A stretch of DNA of 64,000 bases from Glycomyces tenuis DSM 44171 (GTDB lineage Bacteria > Actinomycetota > Actinomycetes > Mycobacteriales > Micromonosporaceae): NCBI RefSeq assembly GCF_000427885.1, contig NZ_ATYW01000003.1:387511-451510 (forward strand), written 5' to 3'. Position numbers and translations under genes: made by a program. The stretch's first letter is position 1, and each line of letters starts with the position of its first letter. Below are positions 10,924-18,742 of this stretch, in pieces. Under the pieces are notes generated by a model. That model did not search any database. It saw nothing but the letters and a program-made list of their open reading frames with translations, and was not told where the DNA came from.

Positions 10924-10950
10924 TTAAGGAACCGATAAGCCGTGAATAAA
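10924..10950. promoter_or_regulatory. Triple 11-bp direct repeat before the VTC operon
   Basis: TTAAG (10924-10928), ATAAG (10935-10939) and ATAAA (10946-10950) recur with exact 11-bp spacing, in the same orientation relative to the downstream gene as the site at 7215-7241. It starts 58 bases upstream of the DUF4956 start codon. This links the operon to the two-component system encoded at 7303-9272. Confidence 0.6.
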
Positions 10951-11008
10951 GGGCGTCCAAAGCTGGAACCGGCAGTGCACGGCGCCCGAACGGCAAGGGG
11001 CCGAACGG

Positions 11009-11917
11009 TCACAGGCCGCGCCCGCGGCGGTGGAGTGCCGCCATCACCGTCGGGACGCCGACGATCCCGGCCGCGGCCGCCGCCGCGACGGCCGCCCTCG
11101 GCTCGCCCGGGTTCGACCTCGTCGCCTTGAGCGCCCAGCGCAGCGCCTCCCGGCGGTCGCCGATCGCGGCGTGCCAGCAGGCGAGCTGGCCGTAGACGCG
11201 GGCCGCGCCCGCGGGGCTGCCGTGGATCTCCGGGTGCCGGTCCAGGATCCACCGCAGCGAGGAGATCTTGGTGTCCCAGCGGGTCTCGAAGTGCGAGCCG
11301 GCCCAGTTGACCAGCGCCAACGGCGTGTCGACGTGCGCGATCGGGCGGCGCCTGGCCGCCCGCAGCAGCATGTCCCAGTCCTCGTTCTGGCTGCCCGGCG
11401 CGTCCTCGGCGACCAGCCCGAGACCGCCCATGAGCGCGGAGCGGCGGAAGACGAACGTGGAGGAGTGCAGCATCATCATCCGCGAGCGGAGCAGGTCCGC
11501 GTGGCGCACCGCCGTCCGCTCGGCCAGGCGCGCGTTGCGCCGCCCCCGGTAGTCGACCTCGATCGCGGTCGTGCACATCTCCGCCTCGGTGCCCAGCGCG
11601 GCCACCTGCGCGGTCAGCTTGCCGGGGAGCCACTCGTCGTCGTCGTCGAGGAAGGCCACGAGCTCGGTCCCCAAGGCGGCGATCCCGGTGTTGCGGGCCC
11701 CGGCCAGGCCGGGCGTGCGCCGGTTCTTCACCACCCGCACCGGCCGCTCGCCGTCATCGGACGCGAGCGACTCGTCGGGCTTCGCCCGGTCGAAGACCAC
11801 GACCACCTCGACCCGCCCCGGATAGAACTGGGTCAGCACCGAACGCAGGGCCGCGCGCACCTGCTTCGGCCGGTCGTGGGTCGGGATGACCACCCCGACC
11901 GAAGGCAGGTCACTCAC
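11009..11917 (-). CDS. Glycosyltransferase family 2
   Basis: This 302-residue GT-A enzyme adds a sugar from a nucleotide donor. The N-terminal VGVVIPTHDRP binds the nucleotide, and Asp91-Asp94 (FLDDDDEWLPGK) form the metal-binding DXD site. QNEDWDMLLRA carries the acceptor-side ED motif near residue 173. The gene starts with GTG and overlaps the upstream sulfotransferase gene by eight bases, so both are probably co-translated. Donor and acceptor cannot be told from the sequence. The C-terminus is rich in Ala and Arg without a membrane helix. Confidence 0.88.
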   Translation of the reverse strand: MSDLPSVGVVIPTHDRPKQVRAALRSVLTQFYPGRVEVVVVFDRAKPDESLASDDGERPVRVVKNRRTPGLAGARNTGIAALGTELVAFLDDDDEWLPGKLTAQVAALGTEAEMCTTAIEVDYRGRRNARLAERTAVRHADLLRSRMMMLHSSTFVFRRSALMGGLGLVAEDAPGSQNEDWDMLLRAARRRPIAHVDTPLALVNWAGSHFETRWDTKISSLRWILDRHPEIHGSPAGAARVYGQLACWHAAIGDRREALRWALKATRSNPGEPRAAVAAAAAAGIVGVPTVMAALHRRGRGL

Positions 11918-12926
11918 TCGCGGCCACCTCCGCGGGCGGCTCCTCCGCAGCGGGTTCGAGCTCGTCGAGGTAGCCGTAGCGGCCCAGCAGCGGGCGCGTC
12001 AGCGTCGACACCATCCGGCGGGTGCCGTGCGCCATGTCCTCGGCCCACGCCTCGTCGGGCATGATCGGTATGCGCCCCACCGTGAACCGCATCGGGTTCC
12101 CGGCCGCCGAATGGCTCGGGCCCAGATCGGCCCAGCCGTCGCCGATGAAGTTCAGATCGGATTCGACCAGGTCGATCCCGCAGAAGCGGGCCAGTGACGC
12201 GATCACCTTGCGCGGGCGCTGGATGACCCGCTCGTAGCGCACCCGCCGCACCGGCACCCCGCGCCGGGCCAGCAGGCTGAACGCGGCGTTCTGCGCGTTC
12301 CACAGCATCGCGGCCTTGGCGGGGGAGTAGCGGGTCATCTGGTCGCCGGTGGGCGACTCGGGGCGCCGCACCTGCTTCGTCCATGAGTAGGCCACGCCGC
12401 GCGAGTCGCGCACGACGTGCAGCACCCGCAGGTCGATGTTCGGCGACCAGCGCAGGCAGTAGGCCAGCGAGGCGTGCTTGGAGGAGTCCACGATGACGCG
12501 GGCGTTCGTGTCGGCCGCCGCGGCCTGGTAGACCCGCTCGAAATAGGAGACGTACTCGCGGACCAGCCGGTGCTGGGCCGAGGCGAGCTTCTTCGCGGCG
12601 AGCGCGGGGATGTGCCGGGTGCGGTCCACGGTGGACTTGAGGGCGCTCAGCCGCGCCACGTCGACCTCGTCCCAGGAACCGAACGCGGACTCGCCGATCC
12701 GCTGCCAGAACTCGCAGTAGGAGAACGTCGCGCCGCAGGCGCACATCTCGTTGCCGAGCAGGTCCCGCTCCCACAGATGGGTGATCTCGCCCAGGGGCAT
12801 CACGCCCGGCAGCTGGCCCAGCAGCCGCTCCAGGAGCGTCGTGCCGCTGCGGCCCAGGCCTCCGATGAACACCACCCTGACGGGGTTATCGGACTGCTCG
12901 GCCGTGTCGGCGATCTTGACGCTCAC
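11910..12926 (-). CDS. PAPS-dependent sulfotransferase
   Basis: This 338-residue protein has the sulfotransferase P-loop variant GGLGRSGTTLLERLLG (about 22-37), which holds the 5'-phosphosulfate. A 3'-phosphate motif LHVVRDSRGVAYSW follows, with an Arg and Ser in the expected places. Four Cys cluster near residues 62-73 (MCACGATFSYC). It would move sulfate from PAPS to a hydroxyl of a glycan or lipid. The gene heads a two-gene operon with the GT2 gene, divergent from the WecG/TagA-type gene. Confidence 0.85.
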   Translation of the reverse strand: MSVKIADTAEQSDNPVRVVFIGGLGRSGTTLLERLLGQLPGVMPLGEITHLWERDLLGNEMCACGATFSYCEFWQRIGESAFGSWDEVDVARLSALKSTVDRTRHIPALAAKKLASAQHRLVREYVSYFERVYQAAAADTNARVIVDSSKHASLAYCLRWSPNIDLRVLHVVRDSRGVAYSWTKQVRRPESPTGDQMTRYSPAKAAMLWNAQNAAFSLLARRGVPVRRVRYERVIQRPRKVIASLARFCGIDLVESDLNFIGDGWADLGPSHSAAGNPMRFTVGRIPIMPDEAWAEDMAHGTRRMVSTLTRPLLGRYGYLDELEPAAEEPPAEVAASE

Positions 12927-13049
12927 GGATGGCTCTCCTCTCGATTAGGACGGTCCTGTGTCGGTATAACGACTCTGGGTGGGGTCGAGGACACGCCCTG
13001 CGGTGAAAAATCCCGGAAAATGCCGCCCCTGGCCTTACGGTCTGATGGC

Positions 13050-13865
13050 ATGGAGCGGTTCGCCCCCACGGGGCTCGGCGAGCGAGGCGACACGTCCTCG
13101 CCACGGATTCGGCTCGGCGGCATCGGCATCGACCGAGTCGACGAGCGCCAGGCCGTCGCGCGGGTCCTCGACGCGATCGAGGCGGGCCGCGGCGGGCAGA
13201 TCGTCACGCCCAATGTCGACATCGTGGCCGCCGCCAGGCGCAGCCGCGAACTGCGCGCCGTCATCGAGGCCTCGGACCTCTCGGTCGCCGACGGCGCGCC
13301 CCTGGTGTGGGCCTCGAAGCTGGCCGGGACGCCGCTGCCGCAGCGGGTGGCCGGCTCGGACCTGGTGTGGAGCCTGTCGGAGGCGGCCTCGCGGCACGGG
13401 TTGAAGGTCGCCCTGCTCGGCGGCACCCCGGACGGCGCGGCCCGGCCCACCGAGCGGGCCGCGGCGGTCCTGGAGCGGCGCTACCCGGGCCTGAAGGTCG
13501 TCGGGGCGTGGTGCCCGCCGATGGGCTTCGAACGCGACGAGTCGCACTGGCGGGCCCTGGTCGACCGCTTCGAGGCGGCCGCGCCCGACCTGGTGTACGT
13601 GGGGCTGGGCTTCCCGAAGCAGGAGCACGTGATCGTGCGGCTGCGGGCGGCGGCGCCGCGCGCGTGGTTCCTCGGCTGCGGCGCGAGCATCGACTTCATC
13701 GCCGGGTACCGGCGCCGCGCCCCGGAGTGGATGCGGCGCAGCGGCGCCGAGTGGCTGTTCCGCCTGGCCTCCGAACCCCGCCGACTCGCCGGACGCTACC
13801 TCCTCAAGGACGTCCCCGAGGCACTGCGGCTCCTGTCCGAGGCCGCTCGCTCACGCCGCTCTTGA
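13050..13865 (+). CDS. WecG/TagA/CpsF-family glycosyltransferase
   Basis: This 271-residue protein matches the GT26 family, which adds ManNAc, ManNAcA or glucose to lipid-linked sugars. Motifs are TPNVDIVAAAR (about 50-60), ADGAPLVWASK, KVALLGG, the YVGLGFPKQEHV segment and GCGASIDFIAG. The ATG at 13050 is preferred; an in-frame ATG at 13020 is possible and neither has a strong binding site. A -10-like TATAAC lies at about 12965. It is divergent from the sulfotransferase operon and supports assembly of a lipid-linked repeat unit. Confidence 0.85.
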   Translation: MERFAPTGLGERGDTSSPRIRLGGIGIDRVDERQAVARVLDAIEAGRGGQIVTPNVDIVAAARRSRELRAVIEASDLSVADGAPLVWASKLAGTPLPQRVAGSDLVWSLSEAASRHGLKVALLGGTPDGAARPTERAAAVLERRYPGLKVVGAWCPPMGFERDESHWRALVDRFEAAAPDLVYVGLGFPKQEHVIVRLRAAAPRAWFLGCGASIDFIAGYRRRAPEWMRRSGAEWLFRLASEPRRLAGRYLLKDVPEALRLLSEAARSRRS

Positions 13866-13868
13866 CGC

Positions 13869-13884
13869 TCTGAGCGCACTCAGA
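13869..13884. promoter_or_regulatory. Palindrome before the antitoxin-like gene
   Basis: TCTGAG-CGCA-CTCAGA is a perfect 6-bp inverted repeat just upstream of a -10-like CATACT that sits about six bases before the ATG at 13900. The arrangement suggests a leaderless, autoregulated antitoxin gene. Confidence 0.5.
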
Positions 13885-13899
13885 TGGCATACTTTCGAC

Positions 13900-14157
13900 A
13901 TGAGCGGTTCGGCTGTGATCAAGCTTCCAGTGGAACTGCGTGACCGGATCGCCAAGTTGGCGGAAGATCGCCGTCTGACCATCGCCGGTGCCGTCGCGCA
14001 CGCACTCGATGCGGCCGAGGAGGCAGAGTTCCGGGACAAGTCCAGATCCGCTATGGGAACCCGCTCTGCGGGGGCCGGGCTGCGGCGTCAGAGCGAACGC
14101 TTCGCCCCCTCGCTCTCGGACGAACTGGAGCCGGAAGACTGGAGCGACGTGCTGTGA
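13900..14157 (+). CDS. MazE-like antitoxin
   Basis: This 85-residue protein has an N-terminal ribbon-helix-helix-like segment (VIKLPVELRDRIAKLAEDRR, then TIAGAVAHALDAAEE). Its acidic C-terminus, FAPSLSDELEPEDWSDVL, closely resembles the toxin-binding tail of actinobacterial MazE-type antitoxins. The ATG is likely leaderless. In intact systems a MazF gene overlaps the stop. Here a GTG overlaps the stop (14154) but the frame ends after 35 codons. The gene is therefore probably an orphan antitoxin. Confidence 0.65.
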   Translation: MSGSAVIKLPVELRDRIAKLAEDRRLTIAGAVAHALDAAEEAEFRDKSRSAMGTRSAGAGLRRQSERFAPSLSDELEPEDWSDVL

Positions 14158-14261
14158 GACCGCGGCACGAGGCCACGCGGCTTCGGCGATTCGATCGGCC
14201 ATGGGCGCAAGGACATATGCAGATCGAACTCGTTCTGCGCCGGATCCTCGGCCCGACCTGA
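14154..14261 (+). pseudogene. Possible remnant of the partner toxin
   Basis: A GTG overlapping the antitoxin stop (GTGA, as in intact antitoxin-toxin pairs) opens a frame of only 35 codons. The peptide (VRPRHEATRLRRFDRPWAQG and on) begins with an Arg-Pro as many MazF proteins do, but no MazF core is recognisable. It ends three bases before the convergent methyltransferase gene. It could be a toxin truncated by deletion, or a chance frame. Confidence 0.3.
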
Positions 14262-14264
14262 CCC

Positions 14265-14996
14265 TCAGCGGCGGCGGGCGACGTAGACGACGTCGGTGCA
14301 CCGCTTCGACAGCGGCGAGGCCAGCACCGCGTCCGCGGCCTTCGACGCCCACGCCCACGGCCTCCGGTAGCAGCCCTGCGTGAACAGCGTGAAGCCCTGC
14401 ACGCCGACCAGCTCGTAGCCGTGCCGGTCCAGCAGCGCCCGCATCTCCTCGTGCGAGAGCTCCTGGAACCACGTCGAGGAGTCCACGCGGCCGAACGCCT
14501 TGCGCAGGTGGCGCAGCGAGGCGGTGTTGCCGTGGTTCTCCACCAGCAGCAGCCCGGCGTCCGCGTCGGGCAGGGCCGCCGAGGCGAACTCCATCAACTG
14601 GTCCCGCAGCCCGGCGTCCACGTTGAGCACGAAACGGAACGCCGTCACCATCGCCGGCCGCCCCGGCACGACCTCCGGGCACGCCCCGCCGGGCCCCACC
14701 AGGTGCGAATGCCCCGGCGTGCCCAGCTCGCGGCCCTTGGCCAGCATCGCCTCCGACGTGTCGTAGCCGTGCGAGACCTCCACCAGGCCCGACAGCATCC
14801 GGGCCACCCGCCCGGTGCCGCAGGCGAAGTCGTGGTGCACCGGCGGCATCCCGAACGCGCTCGGCACGAAACCGCGCAGCCAGCCCGCCTGGCGGGCGCT
14901 GACGATCGACGAGAACGTGCCGGGCGCGTACGTCCGCTCGGCGTACTTCTCGACCGCGGACGGGTCCTGGAACACCTCGGTGTAATCGGCAGCCAC
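14265..14996 (-). CDS. SAM-dependent class I methyltransferase
   Basis: This 243-residue protein has the SAM-binding motif I HDFACGTGRVARML (about residues 55-68), with the acidic end of strand 2 in HGYDTSEAML. A motif near FRFVLNVDAGLRDQ and a ENHGNTAS segment follow. It starts with GTG after GGGGGAT. It lies 21 bases downstream of the flippase gene in the same operon. A role in decorating the surface glycan or its lipid carrier fits the context; the substrate is unknown. Confidence 0.8.
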   Translation of the reverse strand: MAADYTEVFQDPSAVEKYAERTYAPGTFSSIVSARQAGWLRGFVPSAFGMPPVHHDFACGTGRVARMLSGLVEVSHGYDTSEAMLAKGRELGTPGHSHLVGPGGACPEVVPGRPAMVTAFRFVLNVDAGLRDQLMEFASAALPDADAGLLLVENHGNTASLRHLRKAFGRVDSSTWFQELSHEEMRALLDRHGYELVGVQGFTLFTQGCYRRPWAWASKAADAVLASPLSKRCTDVVYVARRR

Positions 14997-15017
14997 GAAT
15001 ATCCCCCAATTGGAGCT

Positions 15018-16475
15018 CTAGATTCTGCGTCGGTAACGCAGCAGCGTCACCGCCCAAGCCAGGCCCGCGGCCGCGAGCGCGGCCAGCGTCCACGGCCCCC
15101 CGAGCGGGCTGAGCGACAGCGGCAGCACGCCGAAGACGAGCCCGGTCGCCGCCAGCGCCCGCCTCGTCAGCGCGCCGAACGGATGCAGACCGAAGGTCCG
15201 CCACAGCTGCGCGAGTGGAATCAGATTATTCACCACGACGGCCGCCGACCACGCGATCGCCGCGCCGACGACGCCGAGCGAAGGAATCAACAGCAGGTTC
15301 AACCCCACGTTGACGGCGAGTGAAATCGACACGTCGATCAGCTGCCACGCGGTCTTCCCGGCCATCGACAGCATCGAGTCGACCACCCCGCAGGCAGCGC
15401 TCGCCATCATCGCGGGCACCAGGATCCACACCACCGCGCGCGCCGTCCCGGTGGCGTACTCGCCGCCGAACAGCCGCAGATACCAGTCGGCGCCGATCCC
15501 CACCGCCAGGTAGACCGGCCACGTGAGCGCCACGATCCACGCCGTCGACGCCTGGTAGAGCCGCTTCGCCGACAGCGCCTCCCCGGCGGCCATGGCCGCC
15601 GCCGCGCGCGGCTGCACCGCCTGCCCGACCGCCCCGGACGCCAACTGCCCCACGATGACGAACCGCGTCGCCACCGTGTAGACCGCGGCCGGACCGAGCC
15701 CGGCCAGGGCCGCCACCAGGATGATGTCGAGGCGCTGGAGGCCGATCTGCGCCACCCCGGCGACCGCCCGCGGCGCGGTGAAACCCCAGAACGCCCGCGC
15801 CTCGACGCGGTCGGGGAAGCCCGCGTCGCCGCCTCCCCGGTGGCGCCGCCACAGGTACCACCCGGCGGCGAGCGCCGCGGGCAGGTACGGCAGCGCCCAC
15901 GCGGCGGTGACCGTCAGCGCCGAGGCCGCGCCGGTCAAGGCGATCGCGGCGAGCGCCGCCAGCTGCGCCAGCGTCCGCCCGAGCTTGTCGATGAGGACCG
16001 TCGGGCCCATGAGCCGGTAGCCGCGCGTGGCCGCCAGCAGCGCCTCCAGCGCCACCGACGCGGGCAGGAAGACCGCCACGAGGCGCACCAGGTCGGGCCG
16101 CTCGAACATCGGCGCCGACGCGAACAGCGCCAGCGCGGCGGCGGCCGAGGCGAGACAGGCCGGCCACAGGCTGATCCGCAGCACCGAGCCGATCGCCGCC
16201 TCCCGGCCCACCTGGCGCAGGCGCGCGACCCAGTACACGAGCCCCGTCGGGGTCCCCAGGCGCGCCAGAGCGCCGACGACGAGGAACACCGACGTCACCG
16301 CGAAGAACGCGCCGGCGTCGGCAGGCGAGAGCGCCACGGCCACCAGCCAGGTGACCGTCAGGCCCCCGCCTCCGGCGACCACCGCGCCGACGAGGTTGAC
16401 TAGGCCCCCGCGCGCGGTGCCGCGCAGCTCGGCCCGGTCGGCGGGCTCGACCCTGGCGGCGGTCAGCGTCTCCAA
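15018..16475 (-). CDS. Polysaccharide flippase (Wzx/MATE-type)
   Basis: This protein of about 485 residues has 12-14 membrane helices. It carries features of oligosaccharide flippases: Arg-rich cytoplasmic loops, the LSPADAGAFFAVTSVFLVVG start, and YQASTAWIVALTWPVYLAVG in the second half. It would move lipid-linked repeat units across the membrane. The start is uncertain: TTG 16475 overlaps the sulfotransferase gene by 13 bases, and no ATG or GTG with a clear binding site lies nearby in frame. The reading frame runs on upstream, but that part is antisense-type sequence. Confidence 0.82.
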   Translation of the reverse strand: METLTAARVEPADRAELRGTARGGLVNLVGAVVAGGGGLTVTWLVAVALSPADAGAFFAVTSVFLVVGALARLGTPTGLVYWVARLRQVGREAAIGSVLRISLWPACLASAAAALALFASAPMFERPDLVRLVAVFLPASVALEALLAATRGYRLMGPTVLIDKLGRTLAQLAALAAIALTGAASALTVTAAWALPYLPAALAAGWYLWRRHRGGGDAGFPDRVEARAFWGFTAPRAVAGVAQIGLQRLDIILVAALAGLGPAAVYTVATRFVIVGQLASGAVGQAVQPRAAAAMAAGEALSAKRLYQASTAWIVALTWPVYLAVGIGADWYLRLFGGEYATGTARAVVWILVPAMMASAACGVVDSMLSMAGKTAWQLIDVSISLAVNVGLNLLLIPSLGVVGAAIAWSAAVVVNNLIPLAQLWRTFGLHPFGALTRRALAATGLVFGVLPLSLSPLGGPWTLAALAAAGLAWAVTLLRYRRRI

Positions 16476-17347
16476 CTCGGCGTCCCGCCCAGCCAGTCGG
16501 CGAGCCGGGCGTCGTACGGCTCGTAGTGCTCGGTCAGCCGCGCCCGCAGCGCGGGCGACATGGGCGAGGGGCGCCCGCGGGCGTTGTGCCTGGCGAAGGC
16601 GAACTCGCCGAGCCACGGCAGGCCGAGGAACCGCAGGGCCCGCTCGAAGGCGTCCTCGGGCCTGGTGAAGAACTCGCCGGAGTCGAGCACCAGGATCCGG
16701 TCGCGGCCCACCGCCTCGGCGAGCGGCTCCAGGTAGTCGGTGTAGCGCCCGCGTGCGACGTAGGCGTGGTGCTGGTGGCTGAAGCTGTAGTGCTCCGGCT
16801 CGGCGCGCAGCCGCCGCTCCTCGCCGTCGAGCCGCTCGTCCTCGGCGCCGACGGCCGCCTCGAAGTCGGCGATGTCCTCGAAGCCGCGGGCCGTCTCGTG
16901 GGCGTGGTGGGACCAGGCCCGCTCGACCGGGTCGCGGACGAGCACGATGACCTTGACGCCCGGCAGGTCCCGCGCGAAGCGCTCCGCGGCGAGCGGATGG
17001 TAGAGGTAGTACGGGCTGGACTCGAAGCCGATCGGCGCGAGCCCGGTGTGCTCGGCGATGCGGCGGGCGGCGGCCTTGGTGGGGAAGTGCGCCCGGTACC
17101 ACGGCAGGCCCCGGCCGTAGGCGGTGTCGAAGTAGTGGACGCCCTTGTGGCAGACGGGTTTGAGGATCGCCGGGTGCTGGGCGAGGGCCCGGTACAGCGA
17201 CGTGGTGCCGCAGCGCTGGCCGCCGCAGACCAGCAGGCCCGGCAGGATCCGGGACGACGAGGTCAGCCGCCCGAAGGTCCGAGTGGAGTGGCCGACGACG
17301 GCCTTGACGGACGTCGGGACGCGCTCCCGCAGTGTTCGCTCGCTCAA
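16463..17347 (-). CDS. Sulfotransferase, second copy in the cluster
   Basis: This 294-residue protein belongs to the sulfotransferase family related to heparan sulfotransferases. The 5'-PSB loop VCGGQRCGTTSLYRAL is near residues 41-56. VIVLVRDPVERAWSHHAHE carries the 3'-phosphate-binding Arg and Ser. A possible catalytic His/Lys pair lies in the first half (KPVCHKGVHYFD). The start is TTG at 17347 behind AGGAGC. It differs clearly from the sulfotransferase at 11910-12926, so the two probably act on different acceptors. Confidence 0.85.
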   Translation of the reverse strand: MSERTLRERVPTSVKAVVGHSTRTFGRLTSSSRILPGLLVCGGQRCGTTSLYRALAQHPAILKPVCHKGVHYFDTAYGRGLPWYRAHFPTKAAARRIAEHTGLAPIGFESSPYYLYHPLAAERFARDLPGVKVIVLVRDPVERAWSHHAHETARGFEDIADFEAAVGAEDERLDGEERRLRAEPEHYSFSHQHHAYVARGRYTDYLEPLAEAVGRDRILVLDSGEFFTRPEDAFERALRFLGLPWLGEFAFARHNARGRPSPMSPALRARLTEHYEPYDARLADWLGGTPSWRR

Positions 17348-17400
17348 ACGGTGCTCCTAATAATCCACAGTGCTCACACATCCCGCCGCGCCGCTTCGCG

Positions 17401-17504
17401 CATCCCGCTGCCGCGCGCCGTGCTTCATGCATCGCGCTGCCGCGCGCCGTGCTTCATGCATCGCGCTGCCGCGCGCCGTGCTTCATGCATCGCGCTGCCG
17501 CGCG
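17401..17504. repeat. 29-bp tandem repeat, about 3.6 copies
   Basis: Units begin at 17401, 17430, 17459 and 17488 with period 29; a degenerate partial unit precedes them. Units 2 and 3 are identical; the first differs by one base and the last is partial. There are no spacers, so it is not a CRISPR. The last units overlap the 3' end of the kinase-like gene and supply its final codons (RDA) and TGA. Slippage here would not change the protein but would lengthen the gap to the next gene. Confidence 0.85.
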
Positions 17505-18742
17505 ATGTGCCTCAGCAGCGTCGGCAGCAGCCAGCGGCCGAGCGCCCCCAGCGCCGCCCCGGCCTGCTCGGCCTGGTCGCTCATGTAGCGCGCCGCCAGG
17601 TCCACCAGGTACAGCAGCGTCGTCGGCTCCGCCTCCGAAGGCGCCACCCCCATGGGCGCCAGCACCGCCGAGGCGTTGGCCGCCAGCAGCAGCACCGCCG
17701 TCGTCGGATCCACCTGGTGGGTCACGATGTCCTCTTGGAGCCGGTAGTGGACCGCGTCGAAGCCGTACGGGACGCCGATCTCGAACCGCTCCAGGTCCCA
17801 CAGGTAGATCAGCTCCGCGCTCTCGCGGGTGTTCCACGGCGACCAGTCGCCGTGCCAGGCCCCGAAGGTCAGCTCCACGCGGGCGAAGCGGTCCAGGAGC
17901 GTCGTCCCGGCCGCCACCAGCGTGTCGACGTCGGTGTCGCACTCCCCGCTCGGGCCGAGCCCGGCCGACCGGCTCCGCGCCGCCAGCGACGCCAGCCTGG
18001 CCCGGAGCCGCGCGGCGTAGTCCGACTCGCCCAGCGGCGACCGCACCGTTCCGGCGACCTCCGCCAGCTCGCGCATCGCCGCGATCCTGGGGGCGCTGCC
18101 GCGGTCGGCGGGCTCCGTCCAGGCAGGGAGCGCCGAGGTGACCATGAGGTTGTGGCCGCGCCAGGTCCCCGCGTGCAGCAGCGCCGGGACGCGGAGCGTG
18201 CGCAGCTGCCCGAACTCGCCGAGCCGCCGTGTCGCCGCCGTCTCGGCCTCCACGAGTTCGCGCGTCAGCTCGTTGACGCCGAGCTTGGCGAAGGCGACGG
18301 TCCGCGCCTCGCCGTCGAGGATCTGAAGCACCGGTTTGCGGTTCGCCCTCGCCGGGCCGATGTGGATGCTCAAGTGGACCTCGTGGCCGAGCACCGCGCC
18401 GAGATGGTCGTCGATGCCCTCGGACGCCGACACCTGGAGGCGGTGCGGCAGCAGCAGCCGGTCCAGACCCAGACGCAGCGCCCACACCGCGGCGTCGCGC
18501 TTGACGCGGGCGGCCCGCGCGGCCGGCCTGGAGTACCGCGACAGCGCCCCGGCGGCGACCTTCCGGTTCGAGGCCGGGATCAGCACCCGCGGCTTGCGCC
18601 GGTTCGGCACGACGATGTACGGGCGCGACTCGCCCGCGGCCGATGCGGACCGGTCCGGTCCCGGATACAGCTGGTCGACCACCTCGGCGAGATAGGTGGC
18701 GCGCCGACGCAGGTCGTCGGCGGTCTGCAGGGCTCTGCTCAT
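17483..18742 (-). CDS. Kinase-fold (HGD-motif) protein in the polysaccharide operon
   Basis: This 419-residue protein is not firmly assigned. HGDWSPWNT near residue 297 matches the catalytic loop of aminoglycoside/choline-kinase-like phosphotransferases. A metal-binding Asp may follow in YLWDLERFEIG, and a Lys-containing strand in the N-terminal lobe (RTVAFAKLGVNE) fits ATP binding. It starts with ATG overlapping the stop of the polymerase gene (ATGA). A sugar or lipid kinase for the surface glycan is the most natural guess. Its end lies in a 29-bp tandem repeat. Confidence 0.65.
   Translation of the reverse strand: MSRALQTADDLRRRATYLAEVVDQLYPGPDRSASAAGESRPYIVVPNRRKPRVLIPASNRKVAAGALSRYSRPAARAARVKRDAAVWALRLGLDRLLLPHRLQVSASEGIDDHLGAVLGHEVHLSIHIGPARANRKPVLQILDGEARTVAFAKLGVNELTRELVEAETAATRRLGEFGQLRTLRVPALLHAGTWRGHNLMVTSALPAWTEPADRGSAPRIAAMRELAEVAGTVRSPLGESDYAARLRARLASLAARSRSAGLGPSGECDTDVDTLVAAGTTLLDRFARVELTFGAWHGDWSPWNTRESAELIYLWDLERFEIGVPYGFDAVHYRLQEDIVTHQVDPTTAVLLLAANASAVLAPMGVAPSEAEPTTLLYLVDLAARYMSDQAEQAGAALGALGRWLLPTLLRHIARQRDA

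Noticed and set aside
11100..11125. tRNA T-loop-like GGGTTCGACC
   Set aside because: It is inside the GT2 gene in frame, and no acceptor stem or anticodon arm surrounds it.
17401..17504. CRISPR array
   Set aside because: Units follow each other directly with no spacers and lie partly inside a coding sequence; no cas gene is present.
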